NCBI RefSeq assembly: GCF_036245865.1
Contig: NZ_BTTW01000004.1
Span: forward strand, 248,001 to 312,000
DNA from: Corallococcus caeni
GTDB taxonomy: Bacteria; Myxococcota; Myxococcia; Myxococcales; Myxococcaceae
Direction of reading: 5' to 3'
DNA: 64,000 nt
Notes under the pieces: generated by a model
The model's database searches: none
Told to the model about the DNA's origin: nothing
Seen by the model: the letters and a program-made list of their open reading frames with translations, nothing else
Program-made: the position numbers and the translations under genes
Shown here: in pieces, positions 55,262 through 63,840 of the stretch
Numbering within the stretch: position 1 is the first letter of the stretch
How the letters are laid out: the number at the start of each line of letters is the position of its first letter

Positions 55262-56563
55262 ATGGCAAGCGAGAAGCGCAGCGGCCACCGGCGGGTGGCC
55301 ATCGTTCGCGGACTGCGGACGCCGTTCGCGAAGGCGGGCACCGTCTTCGCGAACCTGACGGCGCTGGACCTGGGCCGGATGGTGGTCCAGGAGCTGGTGC
55401 AGCGCAGCGACCTGGACCCGAACGAAATCAACCAGGTCGTCTTCGGACAGGTCATCCCCACGCTGACCGCGCCCTCCATCGCGCGTGAAGTCGTGCTGGC
55501 GGCGGGCCTGCCCAAGCGCATCGACGCCTTCACCGTGGCGCGTGCCTGCGCCACGTCCATCCAGTCCATGGTGGCGGGCGCCAACGCCATCGCGCTGGGT
55601 GACGCGGACATCGTCATCGCGGGCGGCACCGAGTCCCTCTCCGACGCGCCCATCTTCACCAGCCGTCCCCTGGCGCACGCGCTGGCCGCGTCGTCCAAGG
55701 GCAAGAGCCTCCCGGACAAGCTCAAGCCCTTCCAGAAGCTCAAGGCCAAGGACCTCATCCCCGTGCCCCCCGCCATCGCCGAGTACTCCACCGGCGAGAC
55801 CATGGGCGAGAGCGCGGAGAAGATGGCCAAGGAGAACGGCATCTCCCGCGAGGAGCAGGACCTCATCGCGTTCAACTCGCACCAGAACGCGGCGAAGGCG
55901 TGGAAGGAAGGCCGCTTCGACAACGAGGTGATGCACGTCCTCGTGCCGCCCAGGTACGAGCAGTCCGCCACGAAGGACAACATCGTGCGCGAGGACACCA
56001 GCCTGGAGGCCCTCTCCAAGCTCAAGCCGGTGTTCGACCGCCGCTATGGCAGCGTCACCGCCGGCAACGCGTCCCCGCTGACGGACGGCGCTGCGGCGCT
56101 CCTGCTCATGAGCGAGGAGAAGGCGAAGGCGCTGGGCTACGAGCCGCTGGGCTTCCTGCGCGCGCACGCGTTCGCGGCCACGGACCCCGGGGACCAGCTG
56201 CTCCAGGGCCCGGCGTACGCGGCGCCCGTGGCGCTCAAGCGCGCGGGGATGAAGCTGTCGGACATCGACCTGGTGGAGATGCACGAGGCCTTCGCCGCGC
56301 AGGTGGCGAGCAACCTCCAGGCGCTCGCGTCCAAGGAGTTCGCGAAGAAGGCGGGCTTCAACGCGCCGGTCGGTGAGGTGGACCGCTCCATCCTGAACGT
56401 GACGGGCGGCTCCATCTCCCTGGGGCACCCGTTCGGTGCCACCGGGGCGCGCATCGTCACGCAGGCCCTGAACGAGCTGAAGCGTCGGAACAAGAACACG
56501 GTGATGTGCACCGTCTGCGCCGCGGGCGGGCTGGGCGCCGCGGTCATCCTGGAGCGTGCGTGA
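55262..56563 (+). CDS. fadI: 3-ketoacyl-CoA thiolase, FadI type
   Basis: A 433-residue protein with GAGGGTGAGG before the ATG. Signatures: nucleophile Cys in ARACATSIQSMV (near residue 97), LGHPFGATGARI, and the second catalytic Cys in CAAGGLGAAV. The extended loop with FQKLKAKDLIPVPPAI is typical of the long FadI/mitochondrial beta-subunit type. It catalyses the thiolytic last step of beta-oxidation with the FadJ partner whose ATG overlaps its stop by one base (TGATG). A promoter, possible operator and downstream terminator bound this operon. Confidence 0.93.
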   Translation: MASEKRSGHRRVAIVRGLRTPFAKAGTVFANLTALDLGRMVVQELVQRSDLDPNEINQVVFGQVIPTLTAPSIAREVVLAAGLPKRIDAFTVARACATSIQSMVAGANAIALGDADIVIAGGTESLSDAPIFTSRPLAHALAASSKGKSLPDKLKPFQKLKAKDLIPVPPAIAEYSTGETMGESAEKMAKENGISREEQDLIAFNSHQNAAKAWKEGRFDNEVMHVLVPPRYEQSATKDNIVREDTSLEALSKLKPVFDRRYGSVTAGNASPLTDGAAALLLMSEEKAKALGYEPLGFLRAHAFAATDPGDQLLQGPAYAAPVALKRAGMKLSDIDLVEMHEAFAAQVASNLQALASKEFAKKAGFNAPVGEVDRSILNVTGGSISLGHPFGATGARIVTQALNELKRRNKNTVMCTVCAAGGLGAAVILERA

Positions 56564-58800
56564 TGGCGACCAAGCAAGAGGCAGTCGAAGCGAAGCAGGG
56601 CTTGAGCTACGACGTCACGAACGGCGTCGCGGTCATCACCGTGGACCAGCCGGGCGCGCCGGTGAACACGCTGTCCCCGGAAGTGGGCACCGCGTTCACC
56701 ACGCTGCTCCAGCAGGCGGAGCGGGACCCGGAGGTGAAGGCCGTCGTCTTCATCTCCGGCAAGAAGGACAACTTCGTCGCTGGCGCGAACATCGACTTCC
56801 TCCAGACCCTGAAGACGCCGGCGGAAGTGGAGGCCATCAGCCGCGGCGCGCACGAGCAGTTCGACCGGCTGGAGTCCTTCTCCAAGCCGGTGGTCGCGGC
56901 CATCCACGGCGCGTGCCTGGGCGGCGGGCTGGAGTGGGTGCTCGCGTGCCACTACCGCATCGTCACGGACAGCCCCAAGTCGGTGGTGGGCCTGCCGGAG
57001 ACGCAGCTGGGCCTCATCCCCGGCGCCGGCGGCACGCAGCGTCTGCCCGCGCTGATTGGCGCGCAGGCGGCGCTGGACCTCATCCTCACCGGCAAGAACG
57101 TCAAGCCGTCCAAGGCGAAGAAGCTGGGCATCGTGGACGAAGTGGTGCCCGTGCCCATGCTGAAGGACCTCGCGCTCAAGCGCGCGGCGGAGCTGGCGGC
57201 GGGCACGCTCAAGGTGGAGCGCGCGCACCAGGGCTTCAAGGCCGTGGCCCAGAGCGGCAAGAAGAAGGGCCTCGCCGGCCTCTTCCAGGGGCTCATCAGC
57301 AAGGACCTGTGGGCGGAGGCCGCGCTGGAGGACAACCCCCTTGGCCGCAAGGTGCTGTTCGACCAGGCGAAGAAGGCGCTCCTGAAGAAGACGCGCGGCA
57401 AGTACCCCGCGCAGGAGAAGGCGCTGCAGGTCATCCGCGTGGGCCTGGAGTCCGGCCGCAAGGCGGGCCTGGAGGCGGAAGCCAAGGCGTTCGGCGAGCT
57501 GGTGTTCACGGACGTGTCGAAGCGGCTCGTTGAAATCTTCTTCGCGACGACGGCGCTGAAGAAGGAGAACGGCACCGCCAACGCCAGCGTGAAGCCGCGC
57601 GAGGTGAAGAAGGTGGGCGTGCTGGGCGGCGGCCTCATGGGCGGCGGCATCGCCTACGTGGCCGGCGTGCTCCAGGGCGTGCCCGTGCGTGTGAAGGACC
57701 GGGACGACGCGGGCGCGGGCCGCGCGCTCAAGCAGGTGCAGACCGTGCTGGACGAGCGCGTGAAGCGCCGCTCGCTCACCCATCGCGAGGCGAACGCGAA
57801 GCTGTCCAACATCACCGCGGGCACGGACTACAGCGGCTTCAAGTCGGTGGACCTCATCATCGAGGCCGTCTTCGAGGACCTGAAGCTCAAGCACCAGGTC
57901 ATCGCGGAGGTGGAGGCCGTCACCGGCGAGAACACCATCTTCGCGTCCAACACCTCCAGCCTGCCCATCGGCGAGCTGGCGAAGGGCAGCAAGCGCCCCT
58001 CGCAGGTGATTGGGATGCATTACTTCAGCCCGGTCCACAAGATGCCGCTGCTGGAGATCATCACGCACCCGGGCACCGCGGAGTGGGTGACGGCGACCTG
58101 CGTGGACGTGGGCAAGAAGCAGGGCAAGACGGTCATCGTCGTCAACGACGGGCCGGGCTTCTACACGTCGCGCATCCTCGCGCCGTACATGAACGAAGCG
58201 GCGTACCTGCTGGCCGAGGGTGCGGACATCGTCCAACTGGACAAGGCGCTGGTGGACTTCGGCTTTCCGGTGGGGCCCATCACGCTCCTGGACGAGGTGG
58301 GCATCGACGTGGCCCAGAAGGTGGGCCCCATCATGGAGGCCGCGTTCGGCAAGCGCATGGCGGCGCCCAAGGCGCTGGAGGGCGTGGTGTCCGACGGCCG
58401 CCTGGGCCGCAAGACGAACAAGGGCTTCTACCTGTACGAGAACGGGAAGAAGAAGGAGGTGGACCCGCAGGTCTACCTGCTCCTGCCGCACGGCAAGGAC
58501 CGCAAGTCCCTGGACGCCTCGGAGATGGCGGAGCGCGTGGCGCTGCAGATGGTGAACGAGGCCATCCGCTGCCTGGGCGAGGGCATCCTGCGCAGCCCCC
58601 GCGACGGCGACGTGGGCGCCATCTTCGGCCTGGGCTTCCCGCCGTTCCTGGGCGGCCCGTTCCGGTACGCGGACGCCCTGGGGCCGGCCAACCTGCTGCG
58701 CAAGCTGGAGCACTACCAGGACAAGTACGGCGAGCGCTTCACGCCCGCGCCGCTGCTGGTGGAGAAGGTGCGCGCCGGCAAGGGCTTCCACGAGGCCTGA
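56563..58800 (+). CDS. fadJ: Enoyl-CoA hydratase/3-hydroxyacyl-CoA dehydrogenase, FadJ type
   Basis: A 745-residue multifunctional enzyme whose ATG overlaps the fadI stop. Hydratase domain (about 10-190): AAIHGACLGGGLEWVLA oxyanion motif and GLPETQLGLIPGAGGTQRLP with catalytic Glu. Linker helix (about 220-340), then NAD-binding motif VGVLGGGLMGGGIAYV and the dehydrogenase His region IGMHYFSPVHKMPLLEII. It performs the middle two steps of beta-oxidation, feeding FadI. It is a second, FadJ-like copy beside the FadB-type gene at 22482. Terminator hairpin follows. Confidence 0.93.
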   Translation: MATKQEAVEAKQGLSYDVTNGVAVITVDQPGAPVNTLSPEVGTAFTTLLQQAERDPEVKAVVFISGKKDNFVAGANIDFLQTLKTPAEVEAISRGAHEQFDRLESFSKPVVAAIHGACLGGGLEWVLACHYRIVTDSPKSVVGLPETQLGLIPGAGGTQRLPALIGAQAALDLILTGKNVKPSKAKKLGIVDEVVPVPMLKDLALKRAAELAAGTLKVERAHQGFKAVAQSGKKKGLAGLFQGLISKDLWAEAALEDNPLGRKVLFDQAKKALLKKTRGKYPAQEKALQVIRVGLESGRKAGLEAEAKAFGELVFTDVSKRLVEIFFATTALKKENGTANASVKPREVKKVGVLGGGLMGGGIAYVAGVLQGVPVRVKDRDDAGAGRALKQVQTVLDERVKRRSLTHREANAKLSNITAGTDYSGFKSVDLIIEAVFEDLKLKHQVIAEVEAVTGENTIFASNTSSLPIGELAKGSKRPSQVIGMHYFSPVHKMPLLEIITHPGTAEWVTATCVDVGKKQGKTVIVVNDGPGFYTSRILAPYMNEAAYLLAEGADIVQLDKALVDFGFPVGPITLLDEVGIDVAQKVGPIMEAAFGKRMAAPKALEGVVSDGRLGRKTNKGFYLYENGKKKEVDPQVYLLLPHGKDRKSLDASEMAERVALQMVNEAIRCLGEGILRSPRDGDVGAIFGLGFPPFLGGPFRYADALGPANLLRKLEHYQDKYGERFTPAPLLVEKVRAGKGFHEA

Positions 58801-58823
58801 AGCCCGCCTGACGCACCGGGGCG

Positions 58824-58853
58824 GGGGAGGGGACGGCTCACGGTCCTCTCCCC
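58824..58853 (+). terminator. Terminator of fadIJ
   Basis: An 11-bp stem (58824-58834 with 58843-58853, one G-T wobble) with an 8-base loop, followed by GTTT, 24 bases past the fadJ stop. Confidence 0.65.
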
Positions 58854-58899
58854 GTTTCCGGGCCTGACTTGACGCGGGGGGCGGTTCTGGACCAAGGGC

Positions 58900-60039
58900 A
58901 TGGCCCGAATGGTCCGTTCCGCTCCTCGGGTTGTCCTGACCGCCGGGCTCGCCGCCCTGGTGGTGTGCACCGCGCTGGTGACGGTGTCCGCGCTCGCGTT
59001 CCCGCAGGGCTACAGCCCCGCGAGGTTGACGTGGCCGGGCGCCCCCGTCCTCCTGGGCTGGGCGCACTTCGACGCCGGCTGGTACGCGCGCATCGCGACG
59101 GAGGGTTACAGCTACACGCCCGGCCAGCAGAGCCCGGTGGCGTTCTTCCCGCTGTACCCGCTGGTGCTGCGCGGCCTGGGCCTGCTGCACCTGGACACGT
59201 TCATCGCGGGCATGCTCGTCACCATGCTGTGCGGCCTGGGCGCGCTGTACGTCTTCACGCTGTGGGCGCGCACGCGAGCGGATGAAGAGGCGGCGCGGAA
59301 CGCGGGGCTCCTGCTGGCGTTCTACCCGTTCGCGTTCTTCCTCTACGGGGCGATGTACTCGGACGCGCTGTTCCTCTTGCTCATCATCGGCGCGTTCCTG
59401 CTGCTGGAGCGGGGGCAGCTGGGGTGGGCGGTGCTGCTCGCGGCGGTGGCCACGGCGGCGCGGCCGGTGGCGCCCGCGCTGGTGGTGGGGCTGCTGGCGC
59501 GGCGGCTGGAGTGGAAGCACGAGCGCGGCCAGAAGTGGAGCCTGATGGACCTGCTGCCGGTGTTCGCGGCGGCGGGCTTCGTGCTGTACGTGCTCTACCA
59601 GTGGAAGGCGTTCGGTGAACCGTTCGCGTTCGTGAAGGTGCAGTCCGCGCCGGGCTGGGACCAGAAGCCGGGCTGGCGCACGTGGGCGAAGCTGCGGTGG
59701 TTCCAGGGCTTCAGCCGGGAGATGTCGCTGTCGGACGGCCTGCGGCTCGTCGGGCACGCGGCCGTCACGGTGGGGGCGCTGGCGCTGGTGTGGCCCACGG
59801 CGAAGCGGCTGGGGTGGGGCTACGGCGTGTACACACTGGCCATCGTGGGACTGCCCGCCATGTCCAGCAAGGACTTCATGGGCATGGGGCGCTACCTCCT
59901 GGCCGCCTTCCCGCTGTTCCTCACGCTGGCACTGCTTCTGAGGGAGAAGCCGCGTTTGAGGTGGGGCGTGCTCGCCAGCTTCGCCTGCGTGATGCTGGCG
60001 TTGACGGTCGCGTACGGCGCGGCGGAGTACGTGTCATGA
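58900..60039 (+). CDS. PIG-V-like membrane mannosyltransferase
   Basis: A 379-residue multi-span membrane protein (about nine hydrophobic segments). The GT-C/PIG-V family features are WAHFDAGWYARIATEGY (catalytic Asp pair region in the first loop), FFPLYPLVLRGL, and NAGLLLAFYPFAFFLYGAMYSDALF. Such enzymes move sugars from polyprenyl-phosphate carriers onto lipids on the outer face. It starts a run of envelope glycosylation genes and its stop overlaps a micro-ORF as ATGA, so translation is coupled. The exact sugar and acceptor are unknown. Confidence 0.75.
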   Translation: MARMVRSAPRVVLTAGLAALVVCTALVTVSALAFPQGYSPARLTWPGAPVLLGWAHFDAGWYARIATEGYSYTPGQQSPVAFFPLYPLVLRGLGLLHLDTFIAGMLVTMLCGLGALYVFTLWARTRADEEAARNAGLLLAFYPFAFFLYGAMYSDALFLLLIIGAFLLLERGQLGWAVLLAAVATAARPVAPALVVGLLARRLEWKHERGQKWSLMDLLPVFAAAGFVLYVLYQWKAFGEPFAFVKVQSAPGWDQKPGWRTWAKLRWFQGFSREMSLSDGLRLVGHAAVTVGALALVWPTAKRLGWGYGVYTLAIVGLPAMSSKDFMGMGRYLLAAFPLFLTLALLLREKPRLRWGVLASFACVMLALTVAYGAAEYVS

Positions 60040-60110
60040 GCGAGCGACGGATGCATGCGCTGACGCGCGAGGCGAACCCGGTGGTCCCGACCGTGGAGGC
60101 CACGTCATGA
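60036..60110 (+). CDS. 24-residue coupled micro-ORF
   Basis: A 25-codon frame beginning MSERRMHALTREAN. Its ATG overlaps the mannosyltransferase stop as ATGA, and its own stop overlaps the methyltransferase ATG as ATGA. GGAG lies about 8 bases before its start and GGAGG before the next start. It is basic and soluble. It may serve only to couple translation across the gap, or be a real peptide. Too short for family assignment. Confidence 0.45.
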   Translation: MSERRMHALTREANPVVPTVEATS

Positions 60111-60766
60111 GCGGGCTCATGGACCAGGCGCTGAAGCTCTACGCGCACCTGCCCGCGAGCGAGCGCTTCCACGTGCACGCGCGAGCATCGTCGGCCCCAC
60201 TGCTCGCGGTGGCGTCGCGCATGCCTTCCGGAACAGTGGCGGACATCGGCTGTGGGCACGGCTTGCTGTCCGCGGTGATGGCGCTCGCGGTGCCGGAGCG
60301 CCGGGTGCTCGGCGTGGACCTGGATGAGCGCAAGGTGCACTGGGCAAGGCAGGCCCTGTCCGGGTTGCCCAACGTGACGCTCGACGTGGGCTCGGTGGAG
60401 CAGCTCGCGAAGACGCAGCCGCACACGCTCGACGCGGTGGTGGTCTGCGACGTGCTGTACCTGCTGCCGGAGGCGAAGTGGCCCGGCTTCCTCCAGTCCG
60501 TGCGCGGTCTGCTCAAGCCCGGAGGCCGCTTCCTGTTGAAGGAGGTGGAGGGCGACCGCTCCTGGAAGCACGCCAAGGCGCTCGCACAGGAGTGGGTGAT
60601 GGTGTCCCTCCTGGGGCGCACCAAGGCCAGCGGCGGAATGGTCCTCAAGCCGCGAGTGGACGGCGTGCGGCTGCTCCGGGACGCGGGCTTCGAGGTGCGT
60701 GAGGTGGTCGGCCTGGGCGAGGGCTATACGACGCCGCACCTGCTTTACGACGCCGAAGCCCGCTGA
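60107..60766 (+). CDS. Class I SAM-dependent methyltransferase
   Basis: A 219-residue soluble protein. Motif I VADIGCGHGLLSAVMA (about 44-59) with the acidic VLGVDLDERKV after it, motif post-I LDAVVVCDVLYLLPE, and the LKPGGRFLLKEV strand define the class I fold. Methyl acceptor is unknown; location between a mannosyltransferase and a YdjC/GT2 pair suggests a lipid or polyprenyl substrate. Start ATGA-overlaps the micro-ORF. Two palindromic repeats follow its stop. Confidence 0.8.
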   Translation: MSGLMDQALKLYAHLPASERFHVHARASSAPLLAVASRMPSGTVADIGCGHGLLSAVMALAVPERRVLGVDLDERKVHWARQALSGLPNVTLDVGSVEQLAKTQPHTLDAVVVCDVLYLLPEAKWPGFLQSVRGLLKPGGRFLLKEVEGDRSWKHAKALAQEWVMVSLLGRTKASGGMVLKPRVDGVRLLRDAGFEVREVVGLGEGYTTPHLLYDAEAR

Positions 60767-60783
60767 CGGCGCTCGCGTTTCCA

Positions 60784-60808
60784 AACCTGTCCGACAGTCG
60801 GACAGGTT
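60784..60808. repeat. Palindromic element, type A, intergenic
   Basis: A perfect palindrome with arms AACCTGTCCGAC and GTCGGACAGGTT around one base. It is the same family as 37705 and lies 17 bases past the methyltransferase stop. Confidence 0.9.
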
Positions 60809-60855
60809 CCGCGGCACTGGGTCGCCGGGCAGGGCAGCCAGCCGTGGTCGTCCCA

Positions 60856-60880
60856 ACTGGTCCGACAGTCGGACCAGTTC
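60856..60880. repeat. Palindromic element, type B, intergenic
   Basis: A perfect palindrome with arms AACTGGTCCGAC and GTCGGACCAGTT around one base. It shares its left flank (GTGGTCGTCC) with 37588 and its right flank (TTCGTGAG, C, TGCGCCGCCG) with 37729 onward. Confidence 0.9.
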
Positions 60881-60973
60881 GTGAGCTGCGCCGCCGCCGG
60901 GGAGGTCCAACTGGGCTCTCACCTTCTCATCTGAGAGCACAGCCTGGGTCGACCGGGCCCTGCCGAGCAGCCG

Positions 60974-61810
60974 TCAGCCCAGCTCGCCGTAGTTCGCGAG
61001 CGCGATGCCCCGCTCCACGAGCTTCGCCTTCACGCGGGGGCTCGTCAGCGCCGCCAGCTCCGCGTCCCAGCCATACCTCCACGCCGGGTCCTCCGGCACA
61101 TGCGGCGCGCCCTCACCGGGATGGCACCCCAGCTCGAAGTCCCCCGCTGGCAGCGCATCCAGCACCCCCAGCAGCGCCGCCTCATCCAGCCGGCCCGCCT
61201 CGAACACCCCGCCCGCACTGACCCGCCGCACGCCCTGCCGAGCCCGGGGCGCCGTGCGCGCCAGCACCGCCAGCACCGTCGTCTTCAACGCGGGCCCGGG
61301 AGCCCGGAGCCACGACGCGCGAGGCAGCGCATCCGGCCACCGCAGGGGCAGGCCCTCGCGCGCGGCGATCCCCTCCACCACCGACCGCACCCCCGGCAAC
61401 AGGTGCAGGTGCTGGTGCCCGTCCAGGTGGTCCACCTTCGCGCCCAGCTCCCGCGCGCGGGACAGCTGCGCGGACAGCTCCCGCTCCAGCTCCTCGCGCC
61501 GCACCCGCCCCGTCAGCCACGCCTTCGCGAAGTCCGCCCAGCTGCCCCGAAGCCGCCCCTCCGGCGCCACCGTCCGCACGGCTTCCGCGGGGGCCGCGCA
61601 CGCAAGCCGCGTGGACAGCGCCAGGTGCACGCCCACCGCCAGCCCCTGCGCCTTCGCCTTGCCCACGGCCTCCGCCGCGGAGGGCCCCATGGCCAGCAGC
61701 GTCGCGCTGGTCACGATGCCCTCGCGGTGCGCCCTGAGGATGCCCGCGTCCAGCGACGGGTGCAGGCCCAGGTCGTCCGCGTTGACGATGAGGCGCGTGC
61801 GCGACGCCAT
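60974..61810 (-). CDS. YdjC/ChbG-family deacetylase
   Basis: A 278-residue protein from ATG 61810. It has LIVNADDLGLHPSLDAGILRAHREGIVTSATLLA with the Asp-Asp metal ligands, VGVHLALS, and VDHLDGHQHLHLLPGV with metal-binding His residues, the pattern of ChbG/YdjC carbohydrate deacetylases. It would remove acetyl groups from N-acetylglucosamine-type sugars. It begins 8 bases after the GT2 stop, so the two probably modify one glycan or glycolipid (HpnK-like). Confidence 0.8.
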   Translation of the reverse strand: MASRTRLIVNADDLGLHPSLDAGILRAHREGIVTSATLLAMGPSAAEAVGKAKAQGLAVGVHLALSTRLACAAPAEAVRTVAPEGRLRGSWADFAKAWLTGRVRREELERELSAQLSRARELGAKVDHLDGHQHLHLLPGVRSVVEGIAAREGLPLRWPDALPRASWLRAPGPALKTTVLAVLARTAPRARQGVRRVSAGGVFEAGRLDEAALLGVLDALPAGDFELGCHPGEGAPHVPEDPAWRYGWDAELAALTSPRVKAKLVERGIALANYGELG

Positions 61811-61818
61811 GAGAAGCC

Positions 61819-62616
61819 CTACCCGCGCCCCGCATGGCCCGGCACCGAGCGCAGCTGCTGCACCGACGGCGGCAGGCGCACCGGCTTCGAGGGCGGCGGC
61901 GGCGAGCGCGTCTCCGGGTACAGGTTCACCAGCTCCTTCACCATCTTCAGGATGACCGACGGCGAAGCCAGCGTGGAGATGCCGCGCGTGCGCGGGAAGT
62001 AGTCCACGCCCATCTGGAACACGCGGAAGCCCTTGCGGATGGCCTTCACCACCAGCTCCGCGTCGATGAACGAGCCCTGGCTCTTGAGCTCCATCGACTC
62101 CAGCACCCGGCGGTGCATCAGCTTGAAGCTGAAGTTCACGTCCTTGATCTGGATGTCGAACAGCGCCCGGATGAGCAGGTTGTAGACGAACGAGTACACG
62201 ATGCGCTTGGGGCCCTCGCTCGTGCGGTCGAACCGGAAGGCGCAGATCATGTCCGCCTCCAGGTAGTCCATCAGGTGCAGCGCCCGCTCCAGCTCCCGCA
62301 TGTCCCACGGCAGGTCGATGTCCGAGTACAGCACCAGGTCCTTCGTGCTCGCCGCCAGCCCCGTGCGCATCGCCCCGCCCAGCTTCAGGTTCACCGGGTG
62401 TGTGATGACCCGGAGCTGGGGCACCTTCGCGGCCAGCGCGTCACAGACCTCCTGGGTCCGGTCCGTGGAGGCGTCATTGACGACGATGATTTCGAAGTCG
62501 TCGGTGAGCTTCGGCAGGACTTCCAGGGCGCGGCTCACGGCGCGCTCCACGTAGTCCTCTTCGTTCCAGGCAGGGAAGAAGAGGCTGATGCTCGGGTACT
62601 TGGCCACGGTCGTCAT
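61819..62616 (-). CDS. Glycosyltransferase family 2, polyprenyl-phosphate type
   Basis: A 265-residue soluble GT-A enzyme. It has SISLFFPAWNEEDYVERAV, the nucleotide-sugar strand IIVVNDASTDRTQEV, the metal motif LVLYSDIDLPWD, and the acceptor loop KDVNFSFKLMHRRVL. This is closest to dolichyl/undecaprenyl-phosphate mannosyl- or glucosyltransferases. No membrane helices follow the catalytic domain; the Pro/Ser-rich tail is disordered. First gene of the operon with the YdjC deacetylase. Sugar identity unknown. Confidence 0.8.
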   Translation of the reverse strand: MTTVAKYPSISLFFPAWNEEDYVERAVSRALEVLPKLTDDFEIIVVNDASTDRTQEVCDALAAKVPQLRVITHPVNLKLGGAMRTGLAASTKDLVLYSDIDLPWDMRELERALHLMDYLEADMICAFRFDRTSEGPKRIVYSFVYNLLIRALFDIQIKDVNFSFKLMHRRVLESMELKSQGSFIDAELVVKAIRKGFRVFQMGVDYFPRTRGISTLASPSVILKMVKELVNLYPETRSPPPPSKPVRLPPSVQQLRSVPGHAGRG

Positions 62617-62744
62617 GTCGCGCGCGTTCCGTCCAGAAGGAAACGGGCGCTCGCTACCAGAGGGGCAACGCGCTGGCAAACGTCATGGCCCTTCTCGTGA
62701 CAAACCCGTATAGTACCGCGTAATCATCATTTTACGGGGACACG

Positions 62745-63695
62745 GTGAAAGCCCAGCCCTACACGCTTCTGGTCGTGGACGATTCGCAGGCGTTGCTGCC
62801 CCACCTGGTGCGCACGCTGGGCCCGGAGGACTTCGCCCTCCGGGTGGCGCGCTCCGGACAGGAGGCGCTGGGGCTGACCCAGGAGGTAGACGGCGTCCTG
62901 CTCTGCTCGGGCGGCCCCGACGAGGCGCAGGCCCGGGGGCTGCTGGAGGCCCTCACCCCACCGCCACCGGCGGCCCGACCCGCCGTGGTGGTCCTGGCCC
63001 CCGCGGAGGACCGGGCCCTGCGCCTCGCCGCCCTGCGCAGGGGGGCTGAGGTGATTCTGACCCCCTGGGACGACGAAGAGCTGCGCTTGAGGCTCTACCG
63101 GAGCCTCGAAGCGCACTCCCGGTTGAAGTCGCTTCACTCCCAGGTGGAGGAGTTGCGGCGCCTGGCGGTGACGGACGGGCTCACCCAGGTCCACAACCAC
63201 CGCTACTTCCAGGAGCGGCTCCGGGAGGAGTTCCGCCGCTCTCAGCGCTACGACGAGAGCCTGTCGCTCATCCTGGTGGACCTGGACCACTTCAAGAACG
63301 TCAACGACGCCCACGGCCACGGCGCCGGGGACCGCGTCCTGCGGGAGGTGGCCGCCTCCCTCCAGCACAGCGTCCGGGAGACGGACCTCGTGGCCCGCTA
63401 CGGCGGGGAGGAGTTCGCCATCCTCCTGCCCTGCACCCACCTGCCCGGCGCCCTCACCGTGGCGGAGCGGATCCGCAAGGGAATCAACGAGTTGCACGCG
63501 GGTCCGGAGGGCGCCCTGCGCGTCACCGCCTCCCTGGGCATCTCCAGCTTCCCCCACCGCGCCATCCTCACGCCGGAGCAGCTGCTGCTCACCGCGGACG
63601 AGGCCCTCTACCGCGCCAAGCGCGAGGGCCGGGACCGCATCTGTCTCCACCCCCCCGCACCCCTGTTTTCCACGCCGCCTTCACGCGCAGGCTGA
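62745..63695 (+). CDS. Diguanylate cyclase with degenerate receiver domain
   Basis: A 316-residue protein from GTG 62745 (GGGGA before it). The N-terminal receiver-like domain (about 1-120) keeps the acidic pair in LLVVDDSQ, but the phosphoacceptor strand reads VLLCSGGP with no Asp, so it is probably not phosphorylated. A short coiled linker (LKSLHSQVEELRRLAVTDGLTQ) leads to GGDEF (about 150-305): LVDLDHFKNVNDAHGHGAGD and the active loop GGEEF, with the inhibitory site RETD five residues upstream. It should make c-di-GMP. The hairpin at 63701 follows. Confidence 0.88.
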   Translation: MKAQPYTLLVVDDSQALLPHLVRTLGPEDFALRVARSGQEALGLTQEVDGVLLCSGGPDEAQARGLLEALTPPPPAARPAVVVLAPAEDRALRLAALRRGAEVILTPWDDEELRLRLYRSLEAHSRLKSLHSQVEELRRLAVTDGLTQVHNHRYFQERLREEFRRSQRYDESLSLILVDLDHFKNVNDAHGHGAGDRVLREVAASLQHSVRETDLVARYGGEEFAILLPCTHLPGALTVAERIRKGINELHAGPEGALRVTASLGISSFPHRAILTPEQLLLTADEALYRAKREGRDRICLHPPAPLFSTPPSRAG

Positions 63696-63700
63696 CCCAG

Positions 63701-63730
63701 GGGTCAAAAACCCGGGGTCCTGTTTGACCC
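63701..63730 (+). terminator. Hairpin after the diguanylate cyclase
   Basis: An 8-bp stem (GGGTCAAA at 63701-63708 with TTTGACCC at 63723-63730) and 14-base loop, 5 bases past the stop. No strong T-run follows, so it may be a weak terminator. Confidence 0.5.
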
Positions 63731-63754
63731 TGTTGGGGGCGGTGGGTCTACAAT
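63724..63754 (+). promoter_or_regulatory. Candidate sigma-70 promoter for the last gene
   Basis: TTGACC at 63724-63729 and TACAAT at 63749-63754 are 19 bases apart, longer than ideal. The leader it would create contains a hairpin (CCCTTTTT at 63763-63770 with AAAAAGGG at 63783-63790). Confidence 0.35.
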
Positions 63755-63824
63755 GACCTTGCCCCTTTTTGTCATGTCTCTGAAAAAGGGCGTGATTGCC
63801 GGGGTTTATCCAAATCTCGGGTTT

Positions 63825-63838
63825 GGCAAGGCCATTGC
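63825..63838 (+). promoter_or_regulatory. Candidate sigma-54 promoter
   Basis: TTGGCAAGGCCATTGCA has the invariant GG (63825-63826) and GC (63837-63838) with the required 10 bases between. A transcript would begin near 63850, after the ATG at 63841, so it would fit a start at ATG 63862. Confidence 0.4.
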
Positions 63839-63840
63839 AA

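Noticed and set aside
56137-59757. A 1206-codon frame antisense to fadI, fadJ and the mannosyltransferase
   Set aside because: Same composition artefact; no recognisable motif.
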